A DNA stretch of 64,000 bases from Deltaproteobacteria bacterium (GCA_006226375.1 SBHC01000088.1:62001-126000); one strand, 5' to 3'; counted from the stretch's first letter, positions 18,882 through 28,740 are shown. The notes: generated by a model from the sequence alone, not told the origin. A program made the numbers and translations.

Positions 18882-21281
18882 CTACAGCCCACAAAGAACA
18901 CGAAAGAAGATTTGGTAGTTTCCTGTACTGTTGTCCACCCAAAACACTGCAGTGATCGACGATGAGACAGGAACAATGTTGGGGAAGGCCACAGTTTTTG
19001 TGGTATTGGAGACCTGAATCTCTGTACCAACCCTGGAACCTGACGAAGTCAGTCGCGCAAACCAAAGCTGGACAGGAGAGGTTCGGGCGTCCCTCCACAC
19101 AGCGCTGTAGTAGGTACTCGTGCTGGGATGAAAGGGGCTATTGACCAGCAAACTTGGGGTTTTCACATTGGTAGAGAGCGTAGAAACAATCGAAGACGGA
19201 GAACCGCTGCTGTAGATACGACGGTTGTAGATCAGTGAGCTACCGGTCTTGGAGTCCACATAGCTCACCATGAAATAGTAGCGATTTGCGGTGATTCGGG
19301 GATAAAATGAGATGGAAGTGCTGCTGGACAAGTTTCTCTCAACGCCAGACTTTGTCCCCGTGTTATCAACCATTTGAAAGAAAACATCGTATTGGTTGCT
19401 ACGACGGTCCCTCCACACAGTCCCAAACCGATTGGAGAGGGCGGCGATGTCAGGAGTTTGTGGAGAGGATGACTTGGCGGCATCCGGCAGCTCCAGCGCA
19501 GAACCTTGAGGTACGCCTGTTCCTGAGACACGGAGAAACTTTACGGATGCCTTGGGAGTCATTTCATACCAAACAATGCCATAATCTGTACCGTTCCAAG
19601 CCATCCGAGCTTCGCCCAAGCCGTTGCTTAAAGCAGTAAGGACCGTTCGAGAAAGGACCGCTCCAGTGGTTGTAAGTCGAGCCAGTGTGTAGGTGCGCTT
19701 GCTGCTCTGGTATTCGTACCAAAGCATCCCATATTCTTTTCCTGTCCAGAGAAGCTTCATAAATAAGGGAGTGGCTCCGCTGGAGGTTAGCTTGACAGCA
19801 GCACCTATCGGCTTCCCATCCAAGCCCCAGCGTTGAAAATAGACAGCCTTGTCAAGACTGTACACAGCAGCAAACTCCGCTCCGTTCCAGGCAACAGCAA
19901 GCTGAGAGTACACCTTGGTCAGATCTGTACTCAAGCGAACAGGAGGCCCTATGGCATCGTCCACTTTTCCGTTGCAGTCGTTGTCTTTCCCGTCACACAC
20001 TTCGGTGCTTGGTAGAGGCGCAGAGCATGTGCCCCACTTCCCAAGGAGACATGTTTCACTGCCAGAGCCGCAACTGTTGGAGCAGGTTCGAGTGAGCTGA
20101 TCAACCTTCCCATCACAGTCGTTGTCTTTTCCGTCGCATACTTCGGTTTGGGGCGCTGCTCCTGAGCATCCTTCCCATTTGCCAGCGGTGCATTTTTGTA
20201 TGCCAGAGCCACAAGCAGTGGAGCAAGGACGGGTCAGGCCTTCGTCGGTTTGGCCGTCGCAGTCGTTGTCTTTGCCGTCACACACTTCGGCCATGGGCGT
20301 GGGTCCTTGACAAGGCCCCCATTGGCCGCCCAAGCAAGCCTTCTCTCCAGGGCCGCATTGTGATGCGCACGACTGAACAAGGCCTTCGTCGGTTTGGCCG
20401 TCACAGTCGTTGTCTTTGCCATCGCAGACCTCCGCTTTGGGCGTAGGTCCCTGGCACGCCATCCACTGACCGTTGTTGCAGGTTTGTGTACCGACACCAC
20501 ATTGGTTTTGGCAAACTTGTGTGAGGTTCTCATCCGCTTGACCATCACAGTCGTTGTCTTTTCCATCACAGCTTTCTTGTTGAGGAGAGATGCTCCCTAC
20601 GCAAGGACCCCAGGTTTGCTGAGGTGTACAAGTCTGTTGCCCTTCCTGGCAAAGACCCTTGCCTCGCGCTGAAGCTGGACCGTCATAACACGACTGGGTT
20701 GCGCCGGGCTGGCATGTGCAAGGCGGGCTTTCATCAATCATGCCGTTGCAGTTGTTGTCGAGGCCGTCGCTACAGACCTCTTCCGCTTGGGGTTGGATCG
20801 TCTGGCGGCATTGAATCTGCCCCCCCACACAAGCGTCAATTCCTCGCTCACAAGGGCCTTTGACGCCAGGAACAATGCAAGGATTTCCGCCAAACGAACC
20901 GTTGTCCACTTGGCCGTCACAGTCGTTGTCCTGGCCGTCACACGTTTCAGGGAGAGGGGTGACTTCCCCCTGGCACATGCCCCATTGGTTGCCCAAACAG
21001 ATCTGAATGCCAGCTTTGCAAGCGCCTTGGCCTTGGGTTTCAGGGGCTCCTGTGTAGCAGATGCGTTGTTGCCCAGGCTCACAGAGAGTTGTGGGTACCG
21101 AGTCAGTGGGCACGGAGGCGTCTTCGTTGCCACCACCAAAAAAGGTGCATTTGCCTCGCAAGCACAATCGGTTGCCGCTGCAGTCTGTATCCAACCGACA
21201 CTCTGCTTGACCGCATCCCTTGAGCACAAGGGAAGAACCAAGCATCCACACCACAACAAAAAGCGCTCCAAAGCGAATCAT
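18882..21281 (-). CDS. MopE-repeat lipoprotein with C-terminal propeller-like domain
   Basis: The best start (21281) gives a 799-residue protein with signal MIRFGALFVVVWMLGSSLVLKGC, a probable lipoprotein Cys. A short cysteine knot follows (CRLDTDCSGNRLCLRGKC). Residues about 80-420 contain seven MopE-type motifs (for example CDGKDNDCDGQTDEG) with paired cysteines. The final 380 residues are repeats of about 50 residues (LAVAWNGAEFAAVYSL, RMAWNGTDYGIVWYE, RITANRYYFMVSYVD) that look like a beta-propeller. It is a smaller relative of the protein at 6753-11066, with a different propeller type. It is convergent with the lipase gene (36-bp gap) and divergent from the CPBP protease. Confidence 0.82.
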   Translation of the reverse strand: MIRFGALFVVVWMLGSSLVLKGCGQAECRLDTDCSGNRLCLRGKCTFFGGGNEDASVPTDSVPTTLCEPGQQRICYTGAPETQGQGACKAGIQICLGNQWGMCQGEVTPLPETCDGQDNDCDGQVDNGSFGGNPCIVPGVKGPCERGIDACVGGQIQCRQTIQPQAEEVCSDGLDNNCNGMIDESPPCTCQPGATQSCYDGPASARGKGLCQEGQQTCTPQQTWGPCVGSISPQQESCDGKDNDCDGQADENLTQVCQNQCGVGTQTCNNGQWMACQGPTPKAEVCDGKDNDCDGQTDEGLVQSCASQCGPGEKACLGGQWGPCQGPTPMAEVCDGKDNDCDGQTDEGLTRPCSTACGSGIQKCTAGKWEGCSGAAPQTEVCDGKDNDCDGKVDQLTRTCSNSCGSGSETCLLGKWGTCSAPLPSTEVCDGKDNDCNGKVDDAIGPPVRLSTDLTKVYSQLAVAWNGAEFAAVYSLDKAVYFQRWGLDGKPIGAAVKLTSSGATPLFMKLLWTGKEYGMLWYEYQSSKRTYTLARLTTTGAVLSRTVLTALSNGLGEARMAWNGTDYGIVWYEMTPKASVKFLRVSGTGVPQGSALELPDAAKSSSPQTPDIAALSNRFGTVWRDRRSNQYDVFFQMVDNTGTKSGVERNLSSSTSISFYPRITANRYYFMVSYVDSKTGSSLIYNRRIYSSGSPSSIVSTLSTNVKTPSLLVNSPFHPSTSTYYSAVWRDARTSPVQLWFARLTSSGSRVGTEIQVSNTTKTVAFPNIVPVSSSITAVFWVDNSTGNYQIFFRVLCGL

Positions 21282-21514
21282 TCTCACATATCCTATCCAA
21301 CAAACTTTCGATACGTTGCCCAGCATCTCAAGGCAGAGCAAACACGTCTCTGGCCTGTAGTGTATGAAACATTGGTGCTTGACGCAATGTGCAATTCAGA
21401 CGAAGGGAACCCCCTACCGATAGACAACGGCGTCGTTTGCCTTGACATTCCATACAACATTGGGCTTCGATTGGAACTCCCTCAATCTTACTCAGGCATA
21501 CAGGACATACATCG

Positions 21515-22375
21515 ATGCAACATGCGACATCGCCCCACCCCAACAACCGGGTCGTCTTGATCTTTGTGGGCTGTCTCGTTCTTTTGGAGATAGCCTTTCT
21601 CGCATTTCTCAACGTATCGCGCACCAACTTACGCTACTTCAACTACGTCATGTTTCTTCCCGCGATCTCGGCCTGGGTTGCCTGGTTGAGCGTTGGGCAA
21701 TGGAAGGAGATGTTCGCACCCCTCAAGCTCTCACTCCAACCCAAAGGCTATCTCTTTGCAATACTCTACCCTGTAGGCTTTCTTCTCTTTCTTTGTGGCC
21801 TTGTGTGGGCACTTGGCCTGGGAGAGTACCAACCTCACAAATCCTGGTACGCCCCACCCTTCCGTAACTTGTACGGCTTGGTCATGGCGATCTGTCTGGT
21901 GTTGGGAGAAGAGTGGGGATGGCGAGGCTTTCTGCTCCCCACACTCACAGCTCGACTCGGTCGCTTTCAGGCAGCTTTTTGGGTGGGTGTTGCCTGGGCT
22001 TTGTTTCATGCGCCTGTAGTTTTCTTGTTGGCGGTGCATCTCAAAACAGCCAACCCCTACTTGCTCATCATCATCCACATGGCAACTGTGCTTGTGTTTT
22101 CCTTTCCCTTTGCCTACGCCTACCTGAAAACCAGAAGTGTTTGGGCACCTGTACTGTTTCACTACATCTGGAACTGGCTCAACCCGGTGTGGCTCGGCAA
22201 CCTGTACCGCAACCAGTCTGGGCTGTTCAAAGGAAACCTTCTGCTCATCAATGGAGAAGGCATCTTCGGCTTTGTCCTGACCTTGTTCTTCGTTGCCTGG
22301 TTCTGGCGAAAGCAGAGCGACATCAAACCCCCGACAACTCCGATGCAAGCCACTCCAGAGTCAAGCCCCAGCTAG
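21515..22375 (+). CDS. CPBP-family intramembrane metalloprotease (ABI/CAAX-type)
   Basis: The 286-residue polytopic protein has about eight membrane helices. The CPBP signature motif 1 is EEWGWRGFLLP (Glu132, Glu133, Arg137). FHAPVVF supplies the second-motif His, and HYIWNWLNP the third His/Asn motif. Family members are glutamyl intramembrane proteases used in prenyl-protein processing, bacteriocin immunity or membrane-protein regulation. AGGA lies about 9 nt before the ATG. No bacteriocin-like gene is visible next to it, so its target is unknown. Confidence 0.83.
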   Translation: MQHATSPHPNNRVVLIFVGCLVLLEIAFLAFLNVSRTNLRYFNYVMFLPAISAWVAWLSVGQWKEMFAPLKLSLQPKGYLFAILYPVGFLLFLCGLVWALGLGEYQPHKSWYAPPFRNLYGLVMAICLVLGEEWGWRGFLLPTLTARLGRFQAAFWVGVAWALFHAPVVFLLAVHLKTANPYLLIIIHMATVLVFSFPFAYAYLKTRSVWAPVLFHYIWNWLNPVWLGNLYRNQSGLFKGNLLLINGEGIFGFVLTLFFVAWFWRKQSDIKPPTTPMQATPESSPS

Positions 22376-22413
22376 CTCTACCTGGGTTGATGCATGCCAT
22401 TCGCTTCTGCGCA

Positions 22414-23844
22414 TTAGGATTCTTCGGAGAACTGGAACACTCCCTGCTCTGCCTCTGAGCAAAAGTGGTGGTAGTCCTGTGTCATTTGCTCGGCGAGAAG
22501 GACGGCATCGTCCACACAGTCTTTCGCAAAAGCATCAACGTCCAACGAACGTAGGATTCGCTCCACAGAGCTCTTCCCAACAGAGCCAGCGAGAGTGTCG
22601 GAGCGAGCATGGGCTTGCGCTAACACTTCTCCACAAACCTTGGCGTAGTCTTTGAAGTCGTCCTCATCCATTTTGGACAGGTCAACGCCAGCTTTGTGAG
22701 GGTTGCGCTCTCGGATCAGGTAGCTCTCGCCATCCATATCCACGTGCCCATAAAAGCGATCTCCCCCCTCCACCTGGACCAGGTGAGCGTCTACCGTTCG
22801 CTCCCCACCGAGCTGGTAATCGAGCAAACAAAAGCCGACATGGCCTTCCATCACAGAAGGTCGGGTTTGCTTGAACTCCAGAACAATATCATTTTTGTGT
22901 TTGTCCGAGCTTCCTTCAATCAGGACGTAATACCGCCACAACCCTACACTACCTGTACCGCTGCCTTTCTTAATTGCGACGTCTTTGACCTTAAAGAAGT
23001 CCGCATCAGGAGCATGCTCACTGAGATGACTTCGGTAGGCATCCATCGTCGCCTGGAAGTCGGGAACGCGGTCTGAAATGGGCAAGATCTCATCCGTCTC
23101 CAGGAACACTCCTTGATCGAGGTCCACACGCTTTTCTAAGAAATCTTTGCGGCTCTCTTTTTCCGCCGACTCCAACAGGTCTTCAATGAGTTTGGGGCTG
23201 TTCTTTGCGGTCAGTCGGTCAGTTGCGTCATCGCGACCTTCTTTAAGGTCCTGGAGTTTGTCGAGGTACCCTTCCGCAAAAGAACGTACCGCAGCTTTGC
23301 TGTCCTTTTTCCCCAGACCATGTTCACGAGCCGCCAAGAGAAAACCAGTGGCTCCCCTCTTGATATCCCACGTGAAGGGAGCCTCGTGGGCTTCATCAAA
23401 GTCGTTCAGGCCGAAAATAAGTTTGCCATCGGGACCTTCCATCACACCAAAGTTCTCAGGGTGGACGTCACCGTTGCAGAGGACCTTGGGCAAAGACTCA
23501 TCAGAGCCAGCCAAGCCCTGGTAGAAGAGGTCCGCGGTCCCTCGAAAAAAGACAAAAGGCGAGGTCTTCAGCTTTTCAAACTTGGCCTGCGCTCCGAGAG
23601 GGTTGTTGGCGATCAAACCATCGTGATAGTCAAGCAAGACGTCTTGTACAAAGCCTGCTCGCTGAGGCGACGAAACATCAGGGGAGAGGATGTTCCTGGA
23701 GCGGCCCAATGTGAAAGCATCACCGTCCTCATGATTCTCGCCAACCCCATTCACAGAAGAACTTCGCATTTCCTCGATGGGGAAGCGGTTTCGTGGGGCA
23801 GAGACATCCCGTCGAAAGTAAAGTCGGTTGTTCAACTTCGTCAT
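22414..23844 (-). CDS. DUF2252 family protein
   Basis: The 476-residue cytoplasmic protein carries the hallmarks of DUF2252: FVFFRGTADLFY near residue 95, then GDVHPENFG and LNDFDEAHEAPFTWDIKR (about 140-175). The last two resemble the catalytic and metal loops of aminoglycoside-phosphotransferase/protein-kinase-like folds (H-x-D/N and D-F-D). The family is widespread but biochemically poorly known. The extra N-terminal 50 residues, with RNRFPIEEMRSSS, are unremarkable. The ATG at 23844 has only a weak ribosome site (GAGATG). It is convergent with the CPBP gene. Confidence 0.8.
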   Translation of the reverse strand: MTKLNNRLYFRRDVSAPRNRFPIEEMRSSSVNGVGENHEDGDAFTLGRSRNILSPDVSSPQRAGFVQDVLLDYHDGLIANNPLGAQAKFEKLKTSPFVFFRGTADLFYQGLAGSDESLPKVLCNGDVHPENFGVMEGPDGKLIFGLNDFDEAHEAPFTWDIKRGATGFLLAAREHGLGKKDSKAAVRSFAEGYLDKLQDLKEGRDDATDRLTAKNSPKLIEDLLESAEKESRKDFLEKRVDLDQGVFLETDEILPISDRVPDFQATMDAYRSHLSEHAPDADFFKVKDVAIKKGSGTGSVGLWRYYVLIEGSSDKHKNDIVLEFKQTRPSVMEGHVGFCLLDYQLGGERTVDAHLVQVEGGDRFYGHVDMDGESYLIRERNPHKAGVDLSKMDEDDFKDYAKVCGEVLAQAHARSDTLAGSVGKSSVERILRSLDVDAFAKDCVDDAVLLAEQMTQDYHHFCSEAEQGVFQFSEES

Positions 23845-24202
23845 AGCAGCATCTCAACGTCACAAAGCGGTCACACCAATGTCACACAAGCAAACCGACA
23901 TTGTATACCAAAGAAAGAGAAACGCTGCTAGCAAAAAAACGATTGGAATCTATGGAGAAACAGAGAAAGAAGAGGAGGAGGGAGCTTACTTCTTGCGACG
24001 CTTGTGACGGCTCAGTTCCTTGGCGTCGGCTGATTGTTCGCAGGTCTTTTTCGTTACACCATGAAAGCGACACACTTCGCTTTTTTTCCGCTTCGTGGAA
24101 AATAAGGTGGACGTCATTGGCCTAGTAAAGGGTAGGACCTGAAATGAACATACATTGATGGGTCTTGGTCTCGACCGGTCGAAGTGAGGCAAAGAAGACA
24201 CG
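23845..24202. other. Divergent region before the sigma-factor operon
   Basis: This 358-bp region separates DUF2252 (minus) from the sigma-factor gene (plus). It contains one possible small basic reading frame on the minus strand (23986-24117). Otherwise it is AT-rich with a purine-rich tract (GAGGAGGAGGGAG, about 23972-23984). No confident promoter was picked out. Confidence 0.45.
23986..24117 (-). CDS. Possible small basic protein (43 aa)
   Basis: An ATG at 24117 opens a 43-codon frame ending KELSRHKRRKK, with two cysteines (VCRFHGVTKKTC) and about one-third Lys/Arg. AGGCC lies just before the start. It is divergent from the sigma-factor gene. Coding status is uncertain: there is no known family, and the region could be non-coding. 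A nucleic-acid-binding peptide would be the only guess from its composition. Confidence 0.25.
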   Translation of the reverse strand: MTSTLFSTKRKKSEVCRFHGVTKKTCEQSADAKELSRHKRRKK

Positions 24203-24811
24203 ATGAAAGAGCAACAGCAAGAACGGATCATACAGGAGACAGACTGGCAGGTTTTGTCAGAACGGTTGCTCCTGTTTTGCGCAGCGCGTATGCGCCGCGT
24301 GTTATGGCGAGGGCAAGAGCAGTGCGCCGTTCCTGGTGGTGTTGAAGCCACCGACATTGTACTGAGCGCGATCCGGAAATTTTTGGACGGTCAACGCAAG
24401 TGGCCTCCTCAGCTGACTCTCTTTCAGTTTTTGTGCGGTGTCATTCGAAGTGAGATCAGCCACCTTGCGACCTCCATCGAAAACCGAACGACAGTAAGAG
24501 CACCGGAGGAGCCATCATGGATGGAAGCCTCATCGGAAGCAGCCACTCCCTTCGATCTCATCGCCCGAAAGGAAGAGCGGCTACAGATACTGCTCCGCCT
24601 ACACGATGACCCTCTTGTCTGCGACATTGCCCGCCTGATTATCGACCAGGAACTCAAACCCGCAGAGATTGCGGAAGCCCTCAATGAATCGGTCGTCACG
24701 GTGTACAACGCGATCAAACGTTTGCGAAGAAAGCTCAAATCTCTGCAGAGTTCCCCATCACACAGCGCGCTTTTCTCATCAGAGAAGGAGACGTTATGTC
24801 AAAAGATCTGA
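24203..24811 (+). CDS. ECF-like sigma-70 family factor
   Basis: The 202-residue protein has a sigma region-2-like segment (VEATDIVLSAIRKFLDG ... LFQFLCGVIRSEISHL, about 45-95) and a region-4 helix-turn-helix (LKPAEIAEALNESVVTVYNAIKRLRRKL, about 150-180). The two are joined by a poorly conserved linker, as in ECF sigma factors that arose in Myxococcota and Planctomycetes. It should direct RNA polymerase to a dedicated promoter set. Its last 16 bp overlap the start of the VIT-VWA gene, whose N-terminus is cytoplasmic and followed by one membrane helix, the usual layout of an ECF/anti-sigma pair. Confidence 0.78.
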   Translation: MKEQQQERIIQETDWQVLSERLLLFCAARMRRVLWRGQEQCAVPGGVEATDIVLSAIRKFLDGQRKWPPQLTLFQFLCGVIRSEISHLATSIENRTTVRAPEEPSWMEASSEAATPFDLIARKEERLQILLRLHDDPLVCDIARLIIDQELKPAEIAEALNESVVTVYNAIKRLRRKLKSLQSSPSHSALFSSEKETLCQKI

Positions 24812-27800
24812 ACCCTCAAGAAGCCCTCTCCCAGCGGCTCGACTCGGCCTTGGAGAGCGTACAAGAATCACTGTGGGCGAACGAAGACGTCGTTGAATCC
24901 ATGGACTCCAGCGATATCCGCGATGCGCTCGCATCCATGGGACTTTCGTCAGTCGAAATGTTCGAAAAACTGGCTCCACTTCTGCCTCCCTCTGTCCATC
25001 AAGATGCCTCAACAGCCAATGAAGAAGTCCACTCCTCTTGCTCGTTGGAAGGTAGACAAGAAACAAGCACAACACCCACCCAACGAGTGCAGGAGCCTAA
25101 CATCGAAGAGCCCAAGCCCACTCCCGATAGGGAGACAAGAAAGCCAGCCTCTTTTGCAACAAAGCTCTGGAAGCCTCTAGCGATAGTCATGACTCTGTTC
25201 ATCTGTGTGATTGGAGCTTCCAGTCAGTATTTTTTTGTTCGCAAGAGTCAGACAAGGCGCTCGTACGAAGTCCCCTCCATTCCTCCGGCCGCAGTCCTCG
25301 TTCGCAAAGGCAAACCACGACCGGAGTACCAGCGGCCCACAGGCCCAAAACCCAAGCCTCAGGGCGCAACGAATGGGACAGTGCTCCCCTCCCAAGGACA
25401 AACCAACGATGGGACACCTACCATCGGCTACACAGCTCAAACGAAAGCAGTACGTTCAGGTTATTGGAAGAGTCTCAAACCGAAGATCGGTCAAAGCAGG
25501 AACTTCCAAGACAAGTGGGAATCTGGCAGCAACACACTTGGAAAAGATGGCAAGGTGCAGGTCACCGAACTCTCCGACTACCAATGCCCTCACTGCAAGA
25601 ATGGTGAGAAGCATCAACGCTCACAAGGTAGACTTCAACCCGACCAAGGCAAAGGTAGACCGGTGCCTTCCTTGCTTCCAGGAGCGCCTCGACTCGATGA
25701 CAACAAGAGTGTAGCTCAAAAAACCCAAGGCGACGGGGAAAAGAGGGTAGGTAAGGGAGAAGATCTGAACCCCAAACCCAACAAGGCGAAGACAAAAGAT
25801 CCGAGAGTTTGGCGACGCACAGCCCACAACACCATCTTGTCGAAAGTCTCTGTGGGGGGCAGCAAGTTTCTCAAGCTTCACAAGATGCAGATAACGGTTC
25901 AAGTGTCAGGCCTTCGTGCCCGTACCGTTCTCGACCACATCTACTACAACCCCTACGGCCGGACCTTGCAAGGCACCTTTAAATACACGCTTCCTGCCGA
26001 AGCCTCGGTCTCCTACTACGCTATGTTTGTGGGAACCCAACGACAGCGCGCGCCCCGCTTTTTCCTCGCAGGAAAAGGTCCGCGTGCCCTACGTGGTCTG
26101 CTCGACCCCAAGCAACTTGCCAAGCAAGTCCCCCCAGTGGACTGGGGCAAGCTTCGCGAAGCTCGGCTTGTCGCTGCCGCTCAAGGTCGCAAGGTGTATG
26201 AAGACATCACCCGTCGCCGGATTGACCCTGCCTTGCTTGAGCAAGATGCTCCCAACACCTTTCGTGGCCGCGTGTTCCCCATCCCCTCGAAGGGATACAA
26301 CCGGATCATCATCGCCTACGAACACACCTTACCACGAGCAGGCAACAACCTTGTGTATCGGCTGCCGTTCTCCCCAGACGTTGCTGAGTCCATTGACCTC
26401 TCGTTGGGCTACAACGACCAGGCCGCCACTCTCACCAGCCACAACCTCCGAAAGATTCGGTGCAAAGGGCTATCACGCAAAGCTTCCCCTCTTGTACGAT
26501 GCATGTGGGAGCAACAAAAGCCCGATCGAGATGCCGTATTCTTCTTTCGCCCCAAAAGCCCAAACGTAAGCTGGGTTGCAGGAACCGACCCAACAGACAA
26601 CCAAAAGTATATGATGGCTCGCTTGCGTGTCCAGTTGCCCCGCTCTAAGCAACCGTACAGTTCGCCTCAAGCCGTCTTTTTGTTGGACACGTCACTCTCC
26701 GAAACCCCCGATTTGTTCGCAGCCCACGTTGCGTTGCTGCAGCGCATTTTGGAGAAAAACCAGAGTCACCTTAAGCGCTTCAATGTCCTCTTCTTTGACA
26801 TTGGCTCACAGTGGGCCAAACCGAAGGGTTGGATCGACAACACTCCTGCCAACCGTCGCGCCTTGTTCCAACGCATCGACTCGCTCTTGCTCGAAGGAGC
26901 TACAGATATAGGGCGAGCCTTGTCTACCCTTGCGAAGCCGTCATGGCCGATCCAACAAGGCGTCCCCCTCGATGTGTTTGTGCTCAGCGACGGCCAACAC
27001 AACTGGGGAACCTCCTCGATCGTTCGAGCGATGAAGCAATTCCAAAAAGCCAAGCCCTTTGGTCAAGTACGTTTTTTTGCTTACCGTATGGGTCTGGGAA
27101 CAGAACATACGAGGCTGCTCCATAGCATCGCCCGGTTTGGTGGGGGAGTGTTTCCTTGCCTTGGTCGCTCCGAGCTATCTCGTTGCGCCACAGCTCACAC
27201 CCAAGCCTCCATGCAGTTGGAGAGCGTAACACTCGATGGGATTGGCGCTTCCGAGGTCCTTGTTCATGGGCACCAGCTCCAACTGTACCCCGACTCTCTC
27301 TTAACTGTAGCGGCTCGCTACCAACGTGACGGCGTCGCAACCGCCAAGCTCACGGGCTTTTTCAGAGGCAAACGTAGGACAATCACACAGCGTTTCTCGG
27401 TCAAAGCAACAGGAGACCTCGCCCCACGAGCCTGGGCCGAGATCGCGGTGTCTCAATTGATGGAACTCCAGAAACCCAAGCTTGTCCCCTTGATTGTCGC
27501 CTACTCCCAACATTTCAAGCTTCCCAACCGACATAGCTCATTTCTGGTTTTGGAGACCGACAAAGAGTACAAACAGTACGGCCTCGACACGATCAAACAA
27601 ACGAAACAGGTCAAAGACGTCGCGCAGTTTGTGAAGAAGCAACGCTCGCAAAAGAAGGTGACGGAAGAGCCTCTGCGTCGCTGGCGTAATGCAATAGCCT
27701 TGGGAATGCGCTACACCCGTCTGAAGCAGCAGAAGCAGAGCCGACGCATCCAGATGATTCGCTCCATTCTTCAGCAACTCTCACGCCACAACATCCCCAG

Positions 27801-28698
27801 TTCACAGGGGATGAAGGGCATGCGGCTGTGGCTGAAACAGGATGTCTCCAAGAAGTATCAACAAACACTTCACCAAACAGGAGCAGGCTTCGCCCTCTTT
27901 GTGGATGAAGCCAAGCGTCGCCTCCCTCAAAGCCTGTATGGGGCTCTTCGTAGCCTGTCCTGCATTGTGGAACAAAACCCAAGCCACCCACAGGCGCTGC
28001 GTTTGGTAGGCTACCATCTCATGGCCTGGAAACGCTACGACGAGGCGGCCCACGTATTCCTCAAACTCTTGGAGCGACGGCCTTTTGAGCCTCACACCTA
28101 TCGCGACTTAGCGAGGGCGTTGGCTCGCAGTCATCACTGGGGCCTCGCAGCCGCTCTGTACGAATTGATCCTCGCAGGAAAGTGGGACAACCGGTTCGGC
28201 CAGCTTCGAACCATCGCACGGGAAGAGTATGCGTTGCTCGTCAACGAAGCGTTGCAACGTCGAACCCTTCCGGCTTCCTTGATGATGCTCTTTCTCCGCC
28301 GCAAAGCGTTGCTTGGGTTGCACGTCAAACCCTCTAAGCTCAGAGTGACGGTGACCTGGAACACAGACAACACAGATATCGACTTGTGGGTCCTTGAGCC
28401 CAATGGAGAAACTTGCAAATACAACCACCGACGCACCCGCAATGGCGGCGTTTTGTTGCAAGACATCACCCAAGGCTATGGCCCAGAACGATACGAAAAC
28501 CAAACAGGAAAACCTGGGATCTATCAGATCAAGCTCAATTTCTACGGCCACTCCTCCAATGTGTTTGGTAACCAAACTCACGCTACGGTTGTGATTGTCA
28601 CTCACGCTGGTACACCTCAGCAGCGAACGATCGTAAAAAACATCGTCCTCAACAAGAAGTCTGTGACACACACCGTCATGAAGGTGAAGTTGGAGTAA
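24796..28698 (+). CDS. Membrane-anchored VIT-VWA-TPR-DUF2135 protein, candidate anti-sigma partner
   Basis: The 1300-residue protein has a cytoplasmic N-terminus (1-123) that may bind the upstream sigma factor. One membrane helix follows (about 124-148, LAIVMTLFICVIGASSQYFFV), then a Pro/Lys-rich linker containing the isolated thioredoxin-like stretch VTELSDYQCPHCK (about 255-267). Next come a VIT domain (about 345-510), a VWA domain with MIDAS LLDTSLSE (about 628), GATDIG and LSDGQHN, a TPR-like helical region (about 1060-1130), and a C-terminal DUF2135 domain (DIDLWVLEPNGE ... GYGPERYEN, about 1190-1260). VIT-VWA proteins bind ligands through a divalent metal. AAGGAGA precedes the ATG, and the start overlaps the sigma gene. 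Surface sensing coupled to the sigma factor is inference. Confidence 0.82.
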   Translation: MSKDLNPQEALSQRLDSALESVQESLWANEDVVESMDSSDIRDALASMGLSSVEMFEKLAPLLPPSVHQDASTANEEVHSSCSLEGRQETSTTPTQRVQEPNIEEPKPTPDRETRKPASFATKLWKPLAIVMTLFICVIGASSQYFFVRKSQTRRSYEVPSIPPAAVLVRKGKPRPEYQRPTGPKPKPQGATNGTVLPSQGQTNDGTPTIGYTAQTKAVRSGYWKSLKPKIGQSRNFQDKWESGSNTLGKDGKVQVTELSDYQCPHCKNGEKHQRSQGRLQPDQGKGRPVPSLLPGAPRLDDNKSVAQKTQGDGEKRVGKGEDLNPKPNKAKTKDPRVWRRTAHNTILSKVSVGGSKFLKLHKMQITVQVSGLRARTVLDHIYYNPYGRTLQGTFKYTLPAEASVSYYAMFVGTQRQRAPRFFLAGKGPRALRGLLDPKQLAKQVPPVDWGKLREARLVAAAQGRKVYEDITRRRIDPALLEQDAPNTFRGRVFPIPSKGYNRIIIAYEHTLPRAGNNLVYRLPFSPDVAESIDLSLGYNDQAATLTSHNLRKIRCKGLSRKASPLVRCMWEQQKPDRDAVFFFRPKSPNVSWVAGTDPTDNQKYMMARLRVQLPRSKQPYSSPQAVFLLDTSLSETPDLFAAHVALLQRILEKNQSHLKRFNVLFFDIGSQWAKPKGWIDNTPANRRALFQRIDSLLLEGATDIGRALSTLAKPSWPIQQGVPLDVFVLSDGQHNWGTSSIVRAMKQFQKAKPFGQVRFFAYRMGLGTEHTRLLHSIARFGGGVFPCLGRSELSRCATAHTQASMQLESVTLDGIGASEVLVHGHQLQLYPDSLLTVAARYQRDGVATAKLTGFFRGKRRTITQRFSVKATGDLAPRAWAEIAVSQLMELQKPKLVPLIVAYSQHFKLPNRHSSFLVLETDKEYKQYGLDTIKQTKQVKDVAQFVKKQRSQKKVTEEPLRRWRNAIALGMRYTRLKQQKQSRRIQMIRSILQQLSRHNIPSSQGMKGMRLWLKQDVSKKYQQTLHQTGAGFALFVDEAKRRLPQSLYGALRSLSCIVEQNPSHPQALRLVGYHLMAWKRYDEAAHVFLKLLERRPFEPHTYRDLARALARSHHWGLAAALYELILAGKWDNRFGQLRTIAREEYALLVNEALQRRTLPASLMMLFLRRKALLGLHVKPSKLRVTVTWNTDNTDIDLWVLEPNGETCKYNHRRTRNGGVLLQDITQGYGPERYENQTGKPGIYQIKLNFYGHSSNVFGNQTHATVVIVTHAGTPQQRTIVKNIVLNKKSVTHTVMKVKLE

Positions 28699-28740
28699 GT
28701 CTTTTGGGAATGAAACAGTATCCTAGCTTTCAGCGTTAGA

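Noticed and set aside
21442-21867. Plus-strand frame overlapping the CPBP protease start
   Set aside because: It lies in another frame across a clear transmembrane protease with a family motif and has no family pattern itself.
25555-25760. A hidden frameshifted DsbA gene
   Set aside because: No alternative frame after the CPHC motif gives a thioredoxin fold continuation, and the surrounding frame is uninterrupted for 1300 codons.
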